From: an uncultured Pelagibacteraceae bacterium
Lineage (GTDB): Bacteria; Pseudomonadota; Alphaproteobacteria; Pelagibacterales; Pelagibacteraceae
Assembly: GCA_902526085.1 (NCBI GenBank)
Contig: CABZJN010000003.1
Location: 22,339 to 86,338, forward strand
Length of the DNA: 64,000 bases
Reading direction: 5' to 3'
Shown here: positions 17,495-26,881 of the stretch, one piece after another
How the letters are laid out: each line of letters begins with the position of its first letter
Position numbering within the stretch: the first letter of the stretch is position 1
Program-made: the position numbers and the translations under genes
Notes under the pieces: model-generated
The model's input: the letters and a program-made list of their open reading frames with translations, nothing else
The model's database searches: none
Told to the model about the DNA's origin: nothing

Positions 17495-20121
17495 TATAAA
17501 CCTTTAAGAGTTAATTCTATTTTTTTAACATCTTTTTCAAGATTAGCAAAGTTGCTTTTCTCCTGCTCTACTATATTTTGTGGTGCACGATCAACAAAGG
17601 ATTTATTTGATAATCTAACATCAATTTTTTTCATCTCTTCACTAATTTTTGTAATTTTCTTTTCTAGTGTTGATTTGATCATATTTAAATCAACATCTTC
17701 ATCAAAATATAATTTAAATAACTCACCACTTATGACTATACTTGCAGATGGTTTGTCTAAATCTTTTTCATGAAAATTTTTAATTCTTCCATTTTTTTTC
17801 ATTATGTTTTCATTAGAAGATAAAAAGGTTTTATATTCTTTGTTTGTATTTTCTGTTGAAATTTCAATAAATGATCCAGGACTTATATTTAATTCATTTT
17901 TAAATGATCTTATTGATGTAATAAAATTGATGATATTATTTATCTCATCATATGATTTTTTTTCATGATAATCATCTTCTAGCCAATTGGCATACATCAA
18001 GTAATCTTTGCCTTCTTTATCTAGCTTATTATTTAACCATATCTCTTCGGTTACAAATGGAATAAATGGATGAAGTATTATTAAAATTTCCTTAAAAACA
18101 TATGCTGATGTTTGTCTTAACTCCTTAATATCTTCCTCATTTTCAGAGTTTAAAACTGTTTTAGATAACTCTAAATACCAATCACAAAATGAATGCCATA
18201 CAAATTGATAAATAATCTTAGCTGCTTCATCAAACCTATAGTTTTTTAAACTATTTTCCGTGTCGTTTTTAACTTTTACAAGTTCAGATAGTATCCACTT
18301 ATTAATAGTTAAGTTTATATTTTCAGGTTTTTTTACATCACCAAAATCACATTTATTTTGTGTTAAAAAATTATTTGCATTCCAAATTTTATTTAAGAAA
18401 TTCCTATAACCTTTAACCCTGTCCTCAGATAGTTTTACATCACGACCTGGTGATGCCATTGCCAAAAGGGTAAATCTTAAAGCGTCTGCACTATATTTTT
18501 CAATAAGTTCTAAAGGATCAATTACATTACCCTTAGATTTGGACATTTTTTGCCCTTTTTCATCTCTAACTAATGCGTGAACGTATATATTTTTAAAAGG
18601 TTCTTCTTTTAAAAACTCAGTTCCCATCATAATCATTCTAGCAACCCAGAAAAATATGATATCAAAACCGGTAACGAGAACACTTGTTGGATAAAATTTT
18701 TCAACTTCTGGAGTTTTTTCTGGCCAACCTAAGGTCGCAAATGGCCATAGACCTGATGAAAACCAAGTATCTAAAACATCTTCATCTCTTTTTAATTCTA
18801 CATCTTTTTTATAGAATTCTTTTGCCTGTTTTTTACATTCATCTTCATTTTCAGCTACAAATATTTTTCCATCAGGCCCGTACCATGCTGGAATTTGATG
18901 TCCCCACCATAATTGACGAGAAATACACCAAGGTTCAATGTTATTCACCCATTGAAAATAAGTTTTAGACCAATTTTCAGGAAAAAATTTAGTCTTACCA
19001 TTATTTACTACTTCTTTTGCTTTAATGGATAAAGTTTTAGCATCAACAAACCATTGTTCAGTTAAGTAAGGTTCAATAATAGAATTAGATCTATCGCCAT
19101 AAGGAACTTTATTTACTAACTTTTCTATTTTTTCTAAAAATTTTCCTTCTTCAAGATGCTCTAGTATTAATTTTCTTGCAGCAAATCTATCTAAACCTTT
19201 ATATGGGTCAGGTGCATTGTCATTTATTTTTCCATCTGCAGTAAATATGTTAATTACCTCTAGCTTGTTTCTAATGCCTACTTCATAATCATTAAAATCA
19301 TGGGCAGGAGTAATTTTTACTGCTCCTGTTCCTTGTTCAGGATCAGCATAGTCATCTGTTATTACTTTTATTTTTCTGTTTGCTAAAGGTATTGTAACTA
19401 ACTTTCCAACAATATCTTTAAATCGATCGTCTTTAGGATTAACTGCTATTGCAGTATCTCCCAACATAGTTTCAGGTCTGGTTGTTGCAATTGTTAAAAA
19501 TTTATCAGAATTTTCTATAGGATAATTTATATAATAAAGTTTAGAATTTACTTCACGTTGATCAACTTCTAGATCAGATATTGCTGTTTTTAAAACAACA
19601 TCCCAATTTACAAGTTTTTTAGATTTATAGATTAATTTCTTATTATAAAGATCAACAAATACTTTTATCACTGACTTAGACAAATTCTCATCCATTGTAA
19701 ATGCATTACGAGACCAATCACAAGAACATCCAAGTTTTTTAAGTTGATTTATTATTATATCTCCATACTCATTTTTCCATTCCCATACTTTTTCAATAAA
19801 TTTTTCTCTTCCTAGATCATTTTTTTTAACACCATCTTTTAAAAGTTTTTTTTCAACTAAAGCTTGGGTTGCAATACCAGCATGATCTGTCCCTGGTTGC
19901 CATAATGTTTCATAATTATTCATTCTGTGAAATCTTGTTAAAACATCTTGAATTGAATTATTTAAAGCATGCCCCATGTGCAGGCTTCCAGTTACATTTG
20001 GTGGAGGGATTACAATTGAGAATTTTTTTGAATTTTGTTTTGGTTTAAATAATTCATTTTTTTCCCAATAATCGTAGATATAATTCTCAACATTTTTATG
20101 CTCATATTTATCAAAACTCAT
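17494..20121 (-). CDS. valS: Valyl-tRNA synthetase
   Basis: This 875-residue class I synthetase charges tRNA-Val. The HIGH-type motif is [18 protein letters not shown] near residue 40 and the KMSKS motif is [10 protein letters not shown] near 528. An editing (CP1) domain lies between them, with [12 protein letters not shown], and a C-terminal coiled-coil arm closes the protein. A tRNA-Cys gene lies on the opposite strand about 120 bp upstream of its start. It heads a same-strand run through ilvD and manC. Confidence 0.97.
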   Translation of the reverse strand: MSFDKYEHKNVENYIYDYWEKNELFKPKQNSKKFSIVIPPPNVTGSLHMGHALNNSIQDVLTRFHRMNNYETLWQPGTDHAGIATQALVEKKLLKDGVKKNDLGREKFIEKVWEWKNEYGDIIINQLKKLGCSCDWSRNAFTMDENLSKSVIKVFVDLYNKKLIYKSKKLVNWDVVLKTAISDLEVDQREVNSKLYYINYPIENSDKFLTIATTRPETMLGDTAIAVNPKDDRFKDIVGKLVTIPLANRKIKVITDDYADPEQGTGAVKITPAHDFNDYEVGIRNKLEVINIFTADGKINDNAPDPYKGLDRFAARKLILEHLEEGKFLEKIEKLVNKVPYGDRSNSIIEPYLTEQWFVDAKTLSIKAKEVVNNGKTKFFPENWSKTYFQWVNNIEPWCISRQLWWGHQIPAWYGPDGKIFVAENEDECKKQAKEFYKKDVELKRDEDVLDTWFSSGLWPFATLGWPEKTPEVEKFYPTSVLVTGFDIIFFWVARMIMMGTEFLKEEPFKNIYVHALVRDEKGQKMSKSKGNVIDPLELIEKYSADALRFTLLAMASPGRDVKLSEDRVKGYRNFLNKIWNANNFLTQNKCDFGDVKKPENINLTINKWILSELVKVKNDTENSLKNYRFDEAAKIIYQFVWHSFCDWYLELSKTVLNSENEEDIKELRQTSAYVFKEILIILHPFIPFVTEEIWLNNKLDKEGKDYLMYANWLEDDYHEKKSYDEINNIINFITSIRSFKNELNISPGSFIEISTENTNKEYKTFLSSNENIMKKNGRIKNFHEKDLDKPSASIVISGELFKLYFDEDVDLNMIKSTLEKKITKISEEMKKIDVRLSNKSFVDRAPQNIVEQEKSNFANLEKDVKKIELTLKGL

Positions 20122-20241
20122 TGTTTTGTTTTATAAATTAATCAAATTAATAAACAATAATGAAAATCATTGCTAAATTTATAGACTAATGATCAAAATG
20201 AATTATACAAAGATCGATTAACAAATATTTTTGTAATTAAT

Positions 20242-20315
20242 GGCAACGTGGCGGAATGGTTACGCAGAGGACTGCAAATCCTTGTATCCCGGTTCGATTC
20301 CGGGCGTTGCCTCCA
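20242..20315 (+). tRNA. tRNA-Cys (GCA)
   Basis: The cloverleaf closes with acceptor GGCAACG and CGTTGCC, a T-loop GGTTCGATTCC and anticodon GCA in the loop CTGCAAA. The discriminator base is U, as expected for Cys, and CCA is encoded at 20313-20315. Confidence 0.96.
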
Positions 20316-20363
20316 AAAAAAGTATTGAGATAAGTTTTAAAAAAAGTAAGTTGTGAAAAATAT

Positions 20364-20439
20364 TCCTCGGTAGCTCAGTTGGTAGAGCAGTTGACTGTTA
20401 ATCAATTGGTCGCAGGTTCGAGTCCTGCCCGAGGAGCCA
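20364..20439 (+). tRNA. tRNA-Asn (GTT)
   Basis: Acceptor TCCTCGG pairs with CCGAGGA, the D-arm reads TAGCTCAGTTGGTAGAGCA, the T-arm GCAGGTTCGAGTCCTGC, and the anticodon in CTGTTAA is GTT. The discriminator is G and CCA is encoded at 20437-20439. It lies 48 bp after tRNA-Cys on the same strand. Confidence 0.97.
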
Positions 20440-20445
20440 AATCAA

Positions 20446-20817
20446 TTAAACAACTTTAGAAGTATTTATTTGTGCTATTTGTAAATTTTTTCCAAATTTA
20501 ATTTTTTGATCCTGAGTTAGTTCTGAATAAACTTTGACTAAAAAATTATAGTTCACATTCATGTGTCCCTCTTTTGATCTATCAAGATTGACTAAATATT
20601 CCGAAAAATCCTCAAAAAAATAGTTTATTGGAACTTTTAAATAATTTGAAAGTTGTAATAATCTTATTGAACTTACACCGTTAGTTCCTTTTTCATACTT
20701 TTGGATTTGTTGAAATGTTACGTTTATAGCTTTAGCTACCTTTGTTTGAGTTAAACCTAGCGCAAGTCTTCTTAATTTAAGTTTATTGCCAAGATGTTTA
20801 TTAAAATTATCTTCCAT
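20446..20817 (-). CDS. XRE-family helix-turn-helix transcriptional regulator
   Basis: This 123-residue protein has an N-terminal Cro/CI-type HTH (about residues 8-65) reading GLTQTKVAKAINVTFQQIQK with the typical YEKGTNG turn, followed by VPINYFFEDF. This layout is that of the small, widely conserved alphaproteobacterial XRE regulators rather than of phage repressors. The remaining C-terminus is helical and unassigned. The gene converges on tRNA-Asn with six bases between and lies downstream of the aap operon. Targets are unknown. A reasonable ribosome-binding site (AAAGAGGGG) precedes the ATG. Confidence 0.85.
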   Translation of the reverse strand: MEDNFNKHLGNKLKLRRLALGLTQTKVAKAINVTFQQIQKYEKGTNGVSSIRLLQLSNYLKVPINYFFEDFSEYLVNLDRSKEGHMNVNYNFLVKVYSELTQDQKIKFGKNLQIAQINTSKVV

Positions 20818-20962
20818 TTAAGACCCCTCTTTAAATAAAATATTAATTGGAGTTAATCTAAATAGAAAACTTAATGCAAGTAAAATAATTTTTAAAAAAA
20901 ATGGTTTTTTTAACTTATTCTAAACCTGTCAAGTAACTTTTTATGAGATCTTTAGAATTATT

Positions 20963-21697
20963 TTAAAGAATTTGGCTTAAAAAAAGCTTAGTTCTGTCAC
21001 TCTTTGGGTTAGCGAAGAATTCTTTGGTGACTGCCTTCTCAATTATCATGCCCTCATCCATAAAAATGACCTCATCAGCAACTTCTTTAGCAAATCCCAT
21101 CTCATGTGTCACAACAATCATTGTCATTCCACCTTTTGCTAGACTAACCATTGCATCAAGCACCTCTTTAATCATTTCTGGATCTAATGCAGACGTTGGT
21201 TCATCAAACAACATGATTTTTGGCTGCATGCACAATGCTCTTGCGATTGCACAACGCTGTTGTTGTCCACCTGAAAGTTGTCCAGGAAATTTGTTTGCTT
21301 GATCATCTATCTGAACTTTTTTAAGCTGATCTAAGGCTAGTTCTTTAGCTTCTTTTTTCGGCATTTTTTTCACCCATATAGGTGCAAGAGTACAATTATC
21401 TAATATTGAAAGATGTGGAAATAAATTAAATTGTTGAAAAACCATTCCAACATCTGCTCTTATTTTTTCAATATCTTTAGTTTTTTCTGACAGTTCATTT
21501 CCATCAACAATAATATCTCCCTCTTGGTGCTCCTCTAATCTATTGATACATCTAATCAATGTAGATTTACCCGATCCTGATGGTCCACATACTACAATTT
21601 TTTTATTTGCCTCAACCTCAAGATTTATATTTTTTAAAACTTGAAAATCACCGAACCATTTATTCATATTTTGAATTTTTATTATTGGGTCAGACAT
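20963..21697 (-). CDS. aapP: Polar/general amino-acid ABC transporter ATP-binding protein
   Basis: This 244-residue ATPase powers amino-acid import. It carries Walker [10 protein letters not shown], signature LSGGQQQRC, Walker [16 protein letters not shown] and switch [10 protein letters not shown]. The family-typical [14 protein letters not shown] is present. It begins three bases after the permease gene aapM and ends the aapJQMP cluster. The AapJQMP/BztABCD transporters take up glutamate, aspartate and other L-amino acids; exact range here is inferred. Confidence 0.94.
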   Translation of the reverse strand: MSDPIIKIQNMNKWFGDFQVLKNINLEVEANKKIVVCGPSGSGKSTLIRCINRLEEHQEGDIIVDGNELSEKTKDIEKIRADVGMVFQQFNLFPHLSILDNCTLAPIWVKKMPKKEAKELALDQLKKVQIDDQANKFPGQLSGGQQQRCAIARALCMQPKIMLFDEPTSALDPEMIKEVLDAMVSLAKGGMTMIVVTHEMGFAKEVADEVIFMDEGMIIEKAVTKEFFANPKSDRTKLFLSQIL

Positions 21698-21700
21698 TTG

Positions 21701-22972
21701 TTATCTTTCAGTTTTATATTTTGCCTCTAAGTTATAACTATATTTACTCATTGCATAGCATATAATCCAGAATACTATTGATGCAAAAATATATCCCTCC
21801 ATTGCAAAGCCTAGCCATTTTGGATTTGTTTTTGCTAAAGCAAGCATACCTGCTAATTCAGCTAAACCAACTACAAAGATTAAAGGAGTATCTTTAACTA
21901 ATGCTAAAAAGGTATTTGCTATTCCCGGAATAACTAATTTTAGAGCTTGAGGTAAAATTACAAAAATATGCATTTTCCAATAACCCATTCCTAAAGATTT
22001 AGCTGCATCGTATTGACCTCTAGGAAGAGATTGTAAACCTCCTCTAATTACTTCTGCACAGTAAGCGGCCTCAAACAATGTAATTGCTATAATTACTCTT
22101 ACTAATTTATCCATGAAAAAATCTTCAGGGAGAAACATAGGAAACATTACAGATGACATAAATAACACTGTAATCAATGGAACACCTCTCCAAAATTCAA
22201 TATAACAAATTGATATATATTTTATTACTGGAAGATTAGATCTTCTTCCTAGTGCAAAAATCATACCTAGTGGGAAACAGAAAATTAGACAGAAAAATGA
22301 AACTATAAAAGTAAGTGACAATCCTCCCCACGCTCCTGTTTCTACCCATTGTAAACCGAATGATCCACCAGATATTAAATAGTAAATAACTAAATATGCA
22401 ATTACTGGATAAATAATAACATAATATAATGCCAAATATTTTTTCAAATTTTCCTTCATGAAATATCCAACAAATCCAAGAGCTATAACTAAAATGAATG
22501 CAGTATTAATCCTCCAATGAAATTCATTGGGATACATTCCATACATAAATCTTCTGAACCAAACTTTAATATATGTCCAGCAAGCACCCGTGCCTGTACA
22601 AGCATCTTTTGAGTCGCCTGAAATTGTGGCGTCTAAAATCATCCAACTTAGAGACTGAGGGAGAGCTTTTATAATTGAAAATAATATCAATAGAGTTAAT
22701 AAAGCATTAAAATTATTTGTGTTTATATTTTTATTTAATAAATCCAAAGTTTTATTTCCTGAATAATCAATTCTCATCATATTTAATCCAATTAATCCTA
22801 TGATTAGTGGAAATAAAGTAGTTAAGGAGCCGGGTAAAAAAGATGTTAAATTTATTTTTAAAAAAGCATTTGATATTACATCAATTAAACTTACTAAAAC
22901 TAAAAAAGATCCAAATATAGAGTAATTTTTAATATTATCTCTGTTAGGTTTTAATAAATTAAATGTTTGCAT
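21701..22972 (-). CDS. aapM: General amino-acid ABC transporter permease AapM/BztC-like
   Basis: This 423-residue permease has several N-terminal membrane segments, a loop with CTGTGACWTYIKVW and the conserved core (about 220-420). The EAA motif reads GQYDAAKSLGMGYWKMHIFVILPQA. The long N-terminal half distinguishes the Aap/Bzt group from simple HisM-type permeases. It starts three bases after aapQ and is followed three bases later by aapP. Confidence 0.93.
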   Translation of the reverse strand: MQTFNLLKPNRDNIKNYSIFGSFLVLVSLIDVISNAFLKINLTSFLPGSLTTLFPLIIGLIGLNMMRIDYSGNKTLDLLNKNINTNNFNALLTLLILFSIIKALPQSLSWMILDATISGDSKDACTGTGACWTYIKVWFRRFMYGMYPNEFHWRINTAFILVIALGFVGYFMKENLKKYLALYYVIIYPVIAYLVIYYLISGGSFGLQWVETGAWGGLSLTFIVSFFCLIFCFPLGMIFALGRRSNLPVIKYISICYIEFWRGVPLITVLFMSSVMFPMFLPEDFFMDKLVRVIIAITLFEAAYCAEVIRGGLQSLPRGQYDAAKSLGMGYWKMHIFVILPQALKLVIPGIANTFLALVKDTPLIFVVGLAELAGMLALAKTNPKWLGFAMEGYIFASIVFWIICYAMSKYSYNLEAKYKTER

Positions 22973-22975
22973 CGT

Positions 22976-24127
22976 TTACTTTTCTTTAATTTCAATTTTT
23001 TTGTTATACCAATTCATTATTGCTGCAATAGTTAAGCTAATAGTTAGATAGGTTAGCATTGTTATTGAAACAATTTCTATCGCTTTACCTGTTTGCATCA
23101 AAGCAGTGCCTGCAAACACAAGTACTAAGTCAGGATAAGCAATAGCAGCTGCTAAAGATGAATTTTTAGTTAAATTTAAATATTGGTTTGTTGTAGGTGG
23201 TATAATAATTCTTAGTGCTTGGGGCATAATAACTAATTTTAAAACTTGATTAGGCGTTAAACCAACAGATGCTGCAGCCTCTTTTTGGCCTTTGGTAACT
23301 CCTTCAATACCAGCTCTAACACACTCTGCTACAAAGGTAGAGGTGTATAAAGATAGTGCTAGAACTAATGCTATTAATTCAGGTGGTAAACTTATTCCAC
23401 CTTCATAAATATACGAAATCTTTGATAATTTTTTGAGCTCAGGTATTTCAAATTCTAAAGATACTCCACCAAATAAGAATGATAAAAGAGGCAATACAAT
23501 TAATAGAGCTACTGAATACAGAAGTACAGGAATTTGTTTCCCTTGTGTGTCTCTTAATTTATTTGCATAATTCCTTAATACAATGATTGAAATTATTGCT
23601 GCAAGACCACAATATAGAAATACACTCAAATTTTGCCATACCATTGCTGGTATGTAATAACCTTTTACAGTCATATAAGTTACCCCAAACCACGCATTAG
23701 CTTTCTCTGGCGTAGGTAATGCTCTAAGAGCTGCGTAATACCAAAAGAAGATTTGTAACAATAATGGAATATTTCTAAAAAACTCGACGTACCATGCAGC
23801 CGAGTTTTTTATGAGGTAATTTGATGACAATCTTGCTACACCAATTATAACACCTAATATTGTACAAATAATTATACTTATAAAAGAAACTAGCAAAGTA
23901 TTTAAAAGTCCAACTAGAAAAGCACGGGCATAGGAATCTGATCCACTATATTCAATTAAAGAAAACTGGACATCAAATGAAGACTCTTGTGATAAAAATC
24001 CAAAACCAAAATCAATACCTCTATTATCCATATTGGTCTGAGCATTCAGGGTTAAAAACCCAAAAATAAGAACAACAAATAGTATTGCTAAAATCTGAGG
24101 TATAAATTTTTTTATAATGTTGTTCAT
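22976..24127 (-). CDS. aapQ: General amino-acid ABC transporter permease AapQ/BztB-like
   Basis: This 383-residue partner permease has the Aap/Bzt layout: an N-terminal segment, a periplasmic stretch with NRGIDFGFGFLSQESSFDV, then the HisMQ-type core split by an insertion. The EAA motif reads KGQKEAAASVGLTPNQVLKLV. It is separated from the binding-protein gene aapJ by 64 bp containing a strong terminator hairpin, so it should be made at lower level than AapJ. Confidence 0.93.
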   Translation of the reverse strand: MNNIIKKFIPQILAILFVVLIFGFLTLNAQTNMDNRGIDFGFGFLSQESSFDVQFSLIEYSGSDSYARAFLVGLLNTLLVSFISIIICTILGVIIGVARLSSNYLIKNSAAWYVEFFRNIPLLLQIFFWYYAALRALPTPEKANAWFGVTYMTVKGYYIPAMVWQNLSVFLYCGLAAIISIIVLRNYANKLRDTQGKQIPVLLYSVALLIVLPLLSFLFGGVSLEFEIPELKKLSKISYIYEGGISLPPELIALVLALSLYTSTFVAECVRAGIEGVTKGQKEAAASVGLTPNQVLKLVIMPQALRIIIPPTTNQYLNLTKNSSLAAAIAYPDLVLVFAGTALMQTGKAIEIVSITMLTYLTISLTIAAIMNWYNKKIEIKEK

Positions 24128-24143
24128 TAAAATCTATAATAAA

Positions 24144-24173
24144 AAAAAGGGCTAGATATTTCTAGCCCTTTTT
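24144..24173 (-). terminator. Hairpin terminator between aapJ and aapQ
   Basis: AAAGGGCTAGA (24146-24156) pairs perfectly with TCTAGCCCTTT (24161-24171) around a four-base loop, flanked by A-runs and T-runs. On the minus strand it follows the aapJ stop by about 20 bases. It is placed exactly like the hairpin after pstS and probably reduces expression of the downstream permease and ATPase genes. Confidence 0.88.
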
Positions 24174-24191
24174 GAGTAATTTGAAATAAAA

Positions 24192-25232
24192 TTATCTTGC
24201 TGGTGGTACGTATAATATTCCACCTTTAGTCCATAATTCATTTGGACCTCTGTCAGGTAGAATTCCAGTGTCTGCTATATTTCTTTTATAGCTTTCGCCG
24301 TAATTTCCAACTTGCTTGATAATTCTTAAGTTCCAGTCATTATCTAAACCAAAAGCTGCACCTAGTTCACCTTCAGCACCAACTAATCTTTTGATGGCTG
24401 GATTGTTTGAAGTTTTCATCATATCAGCATTCGATGAGTTAATACCATATTCCTCTGCCTCAATCATGGTATTTAGCGACCATCTTACTATATCTTCCCA
24501 AACAGAGTCACCTTGACGTACAACTGGTCCTAGTGGTTCTTTTGAAATAGTTTCAGGTAAAACTACGTGATCATCTGGAGCTGATAATTTTGTTCTTTGC
24601 GCTGCAAGACCAGATTTATCAGTTGTGTATGTATCACATCTGCCTGCATCATAAGCAGCTACGACTTCATCTGCTTTTTCAAAAACTACTGGCTCATAAG
24701 AAATTCCCCTTGAATCAAAGAAGTCTCTCATATTAAGCTCAGTTGTAGTTCCTAAGTTTGTACAAACTGAAGTTCCGTTTTTAAATTCACCCGTAGATGA
24801 TATTCCTGAACCTTTTCTTACCATGAAACCTTGTCCATCATAAAAGTTTACACCAACAAATGTTAAACCGATGTCAGCGTCTCTAGAAAGTGTCCAAGTT
24901 GTGTTTCTTGATAAAATGTCAATTTCACCTGAAGTAAGTGCAGTAAATCTTTCTTTTGCACTTAAAGGAGTGAATTTAACTTTAGTTGCATCTCCTAATG
25001 TAGCAGCTGCAACAGCTCTACATACGTCAACATCAATTCCTGTCCAATTTCCAGACTCATCAGCGTTTGAAAATCCAGGTAGACCCTGAGAAACACCACA
25101 TCTTACAAACCCTCTTTTTTTTGTGTTCTCAAGAGTTTTTGATTTCTTAGCAGCCATTGTTTCTGTTGAAAATGCAAATAACACAGCAAACATAGTAGCT
25201 AAAGAAGTCAATTGTTTTATTATTTTAAACAT
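24192..25232 (-). CDS. aapJ: General amino-acid ABC transporter substrate-binding protein
   Basis: This 346-residue periplasmic protein has a signal peptide (about 1-27, ending ETMAA) and the SBP family 3 fold: FVRCGVSQGLPGFSNADESG, WTGIDVDVCRAVAAA and the RFTALTSGEIDILSRNTTWT loop. Amino-acid binding proteins of this type are among the most abundant proteins of SAR11 cells. The more balanced base composition of this gene compared with neighbours fits high expression. The 130 bp upstream contain a perfect 8-bp inverted repeat at 25271-25290 that may be regulatory. Confidence 0.94.
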   Translation of the reverse strand: MFKIIKQLTSLATMFAVLFAFSTETMAAKKSKTLENTKKRGFVRCGVSQGLPGFSNADESGNWTGIDVDVCRAVAAATLGDATKVKFTPLSAKERFTALTSGEIDILSRNTTWTLSRDADIGLTFVGVNFYDGQGFMVRKGSGISSTGEFKNGTSVCTNLGTTTELNMRDFFDSRGISYEPVVFEKADEVVAAYDAGRCDTYTTDKSGLAAQRTKLSAPDDHVVLPETISKEPLGPVVRQGDSVWEDIVRWSLNTMIEAEEYGINSSNADMMKTSNNPAIKRLVGAEGELGAAFGLDNDWNLRIIKQVGNYGESYKRNIADTGILPDRGPNELWTKGGILYVPPAR

Positions 25233-25362
25233 TATTTTCCTCTTTTTTTTATTTATTTGTTAACAAATTATTCAAAAAGTTATTTTTGAATTCTTGAGTA
25301 AAGCAGAAAGTATTAAAACCATCAATGGTAAAATAACCTCATCTATATTGACCAATTAAAGG

Positions 25363-25439
25363 TGGCGCGCCCTGGAGGATTCGAACCTCCGACCCTCGGT
25401 TTAGAAAACCGATGCTCTATCCAGCTGAGCTAAGGGCGC
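25363..25439 (-). tRNA. tRNA-Arg (TCT)
   Basis: On the minus strand acceptor GCGCCCT pairs with AGGGCGC, the D-arm reads TAGCTCAGCTGGATAGAGC, the T-arm GGAGGTTCGAATCCTCC, and the anticodon in TTTCTAA is TCT. Discriminator G and an encoded CCA are at 25366 and 25363-25365. Confidence 0.97.
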
Positions 25440-25464
25440 AAGTTCATTACCTTATAATACTAAT

Positions 25465-26874
25465 TTAATTTTTGAAAAGAAATTTTTTAAATAATATTAG
25501 TATCGTTAATAATTCAACTCTTCCTATAATCATGAAAATTATTAAATAAACTTTTGTTAAAAAAGAAAGATTATAAAAGTCAAAATTAGCAAGTTCAAAC
25601 ATACTAGAATTAACTGTATTCATGATTGTTAATATTGATAATTTAAATGAATTTTCAAATTGGATATCTGAAAGTGTTAAAAGTAACGTCAATAGTGATA
25701 AAGAAATAATAAAAATAATTATCGAAAAAAAATATTTATTTATATCAGATTTTTCGGTGTTTTCATTTAATAATGATACTTTGTTTGAATAGATTTGATA
25801 AGGTTTTGTGTGTGATAGCAGATTGTTCAAAGAAAATTTTAATAAATTTAATATTTTTATAACCCTAATGCCTGAACTGGTTGAAAAAAAAGAACCACCA
25901 ATAACTACCATAATAAAAAAAATAAATAGTAAATTATTTGGAGTATCGTAAAAAGAGATACCAATGTTAGAAATACTACTTGATATAGCAACTAAAATTG
26001 TAGGAAAATTATTACTTGAATTTAAAAAAACGAAAGTAAAAGAAATTAAAATTAACAAATAAATTAAAAGATTAAAATCCTCACTCAAAAATTTTATTTT
26101 TTTTTTTTTAAAAAAAATAAGGTTATAAGTTAAAAAAAGACTGAAAAATGATAACATCATAGTAAATGATAAAACAATTTTACTAACATCACTTTCAAAC
26201 AAATTATCTATTCTATTTACAGGTAAAAACCCACCAGATGATATAATTGATAGCGATAAATTAAATGCATCAAAAGTTCTTAAATTTATAGTCTTGAATA
26301 AAATAAATATTAATAAAGTTAATAAAGAATATATTATAATAATTTTAAGAGATTGATTAAAAATTTCATTATTATTAAAGGACAAATATTCAGTGAATGA
26401 TTGTTTTAAGTTTTTGTCAAAAATATCAATCAACAATAAAATTGAAAAAAGAAAATAAATTCCCCCTACCCACTGAGAGGTTGATCTCCATAAAATTAGG
26501 CTCTCATCTAATTGTTTAATATTTTCAAAAATTGTAAAACCAGTTGAAGTAAAACCAGATATCGCCTCAAAATACGAATTTAAAAAAGATATATTCTGAA
26601 TACTTAGATAGTATGGGATTGATAGAATTAAGGGAAATAAAATGTACCCCAATAATACTGTAAATATTTTTTCATAAAGAGTAATTTTTTTTGTGTTTGT
26701 TCTATTAAAAAATAAAAGTAAACCTCCAACAAAAAAACTAATCAATAACGTATAAATATAGTTTTCAATATTATAAAAAATATTAAAATAATTTGAATAA
26801 ATAATATTAAAAAAAGAAAAAATACTTATCAAGAATAAAAAGGAACTTATATAAACTGAACTAAATTTTGTCAT
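25465..26874 (-). CDS. trkH: Potassium uptake protein TrkH
   Basis: This 469-residue inner-membrane protein forms the K+ channel subunit of the Trk system. It is very hydrophobic, with the expected eight membrane segments and four selectivity-filter loops, visible as FTSTGFTIFENIKQ, SLSIISSGGFLPVN, VAISSSISNIG and a final segment after NSSMFEL; the GGSFFSTSSGIRVIK stretch precedes the last domain. It lies seven bases after trkA, its cytoplasmic regulator, so both subunits are co-expressed. K+ import has an osmotic role in marine cells. Confidence 0.9.
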   Translation of the reverse strand: MTKFSSVYISSFLFLISIFSFFNIIYSNYFNIFYNIENYIYTLLISFFVGGLLLFFNRTNTKKITLYEKIFTVLLGYILFPLILSIPYYLSIQNISFLNSYFEAISGFTSTGFTIFENIKQLDESLILWRSTSQWVGGIYFLFSILLLIDIFDKNLKQSFTEYLSFNNNEIFNQSLKIIIIYSLLTLLIFILFKTINLRTFDAFNLSLSIISSGGFLPVNRIDNLFESDVSKIVLSFTMMLSFFSLFLTYNLIFFKKKKIKFLSEDFNLLIYLLILISFTFVFLNSSNNFPTILVAISSSISNIGISFYDTPNNLLFIFFIMVVIGGSFFSTSSGIRVIKILNLLKFSLNNLLSHTKPYQIYSNKVSLLNENTEKSDINKYFFSIIIFIISLSLLTLLLTLSDIQFENSFKLSILTIMNTVNSSMFELANFDFYNLSFLTKVYLIIFMIIGRVELLTILILFKKFLFKN

Positions 26875-26881
26875 ATTAAAA

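Noticed and set aside
20122..20241. Search for a T-box or other riboswitch before valS
   Set aside because: The region is short, A+T-rich and shows no conserved T-box sequence or stable hairpin.
20941..20975. Possible terminator after aapP (TCTTTA...TAAAGA dyad)
   Set aside because: The stem is short, purely A+T and overlaps the stop codon region, with no good U-run; not distinguishable from background.
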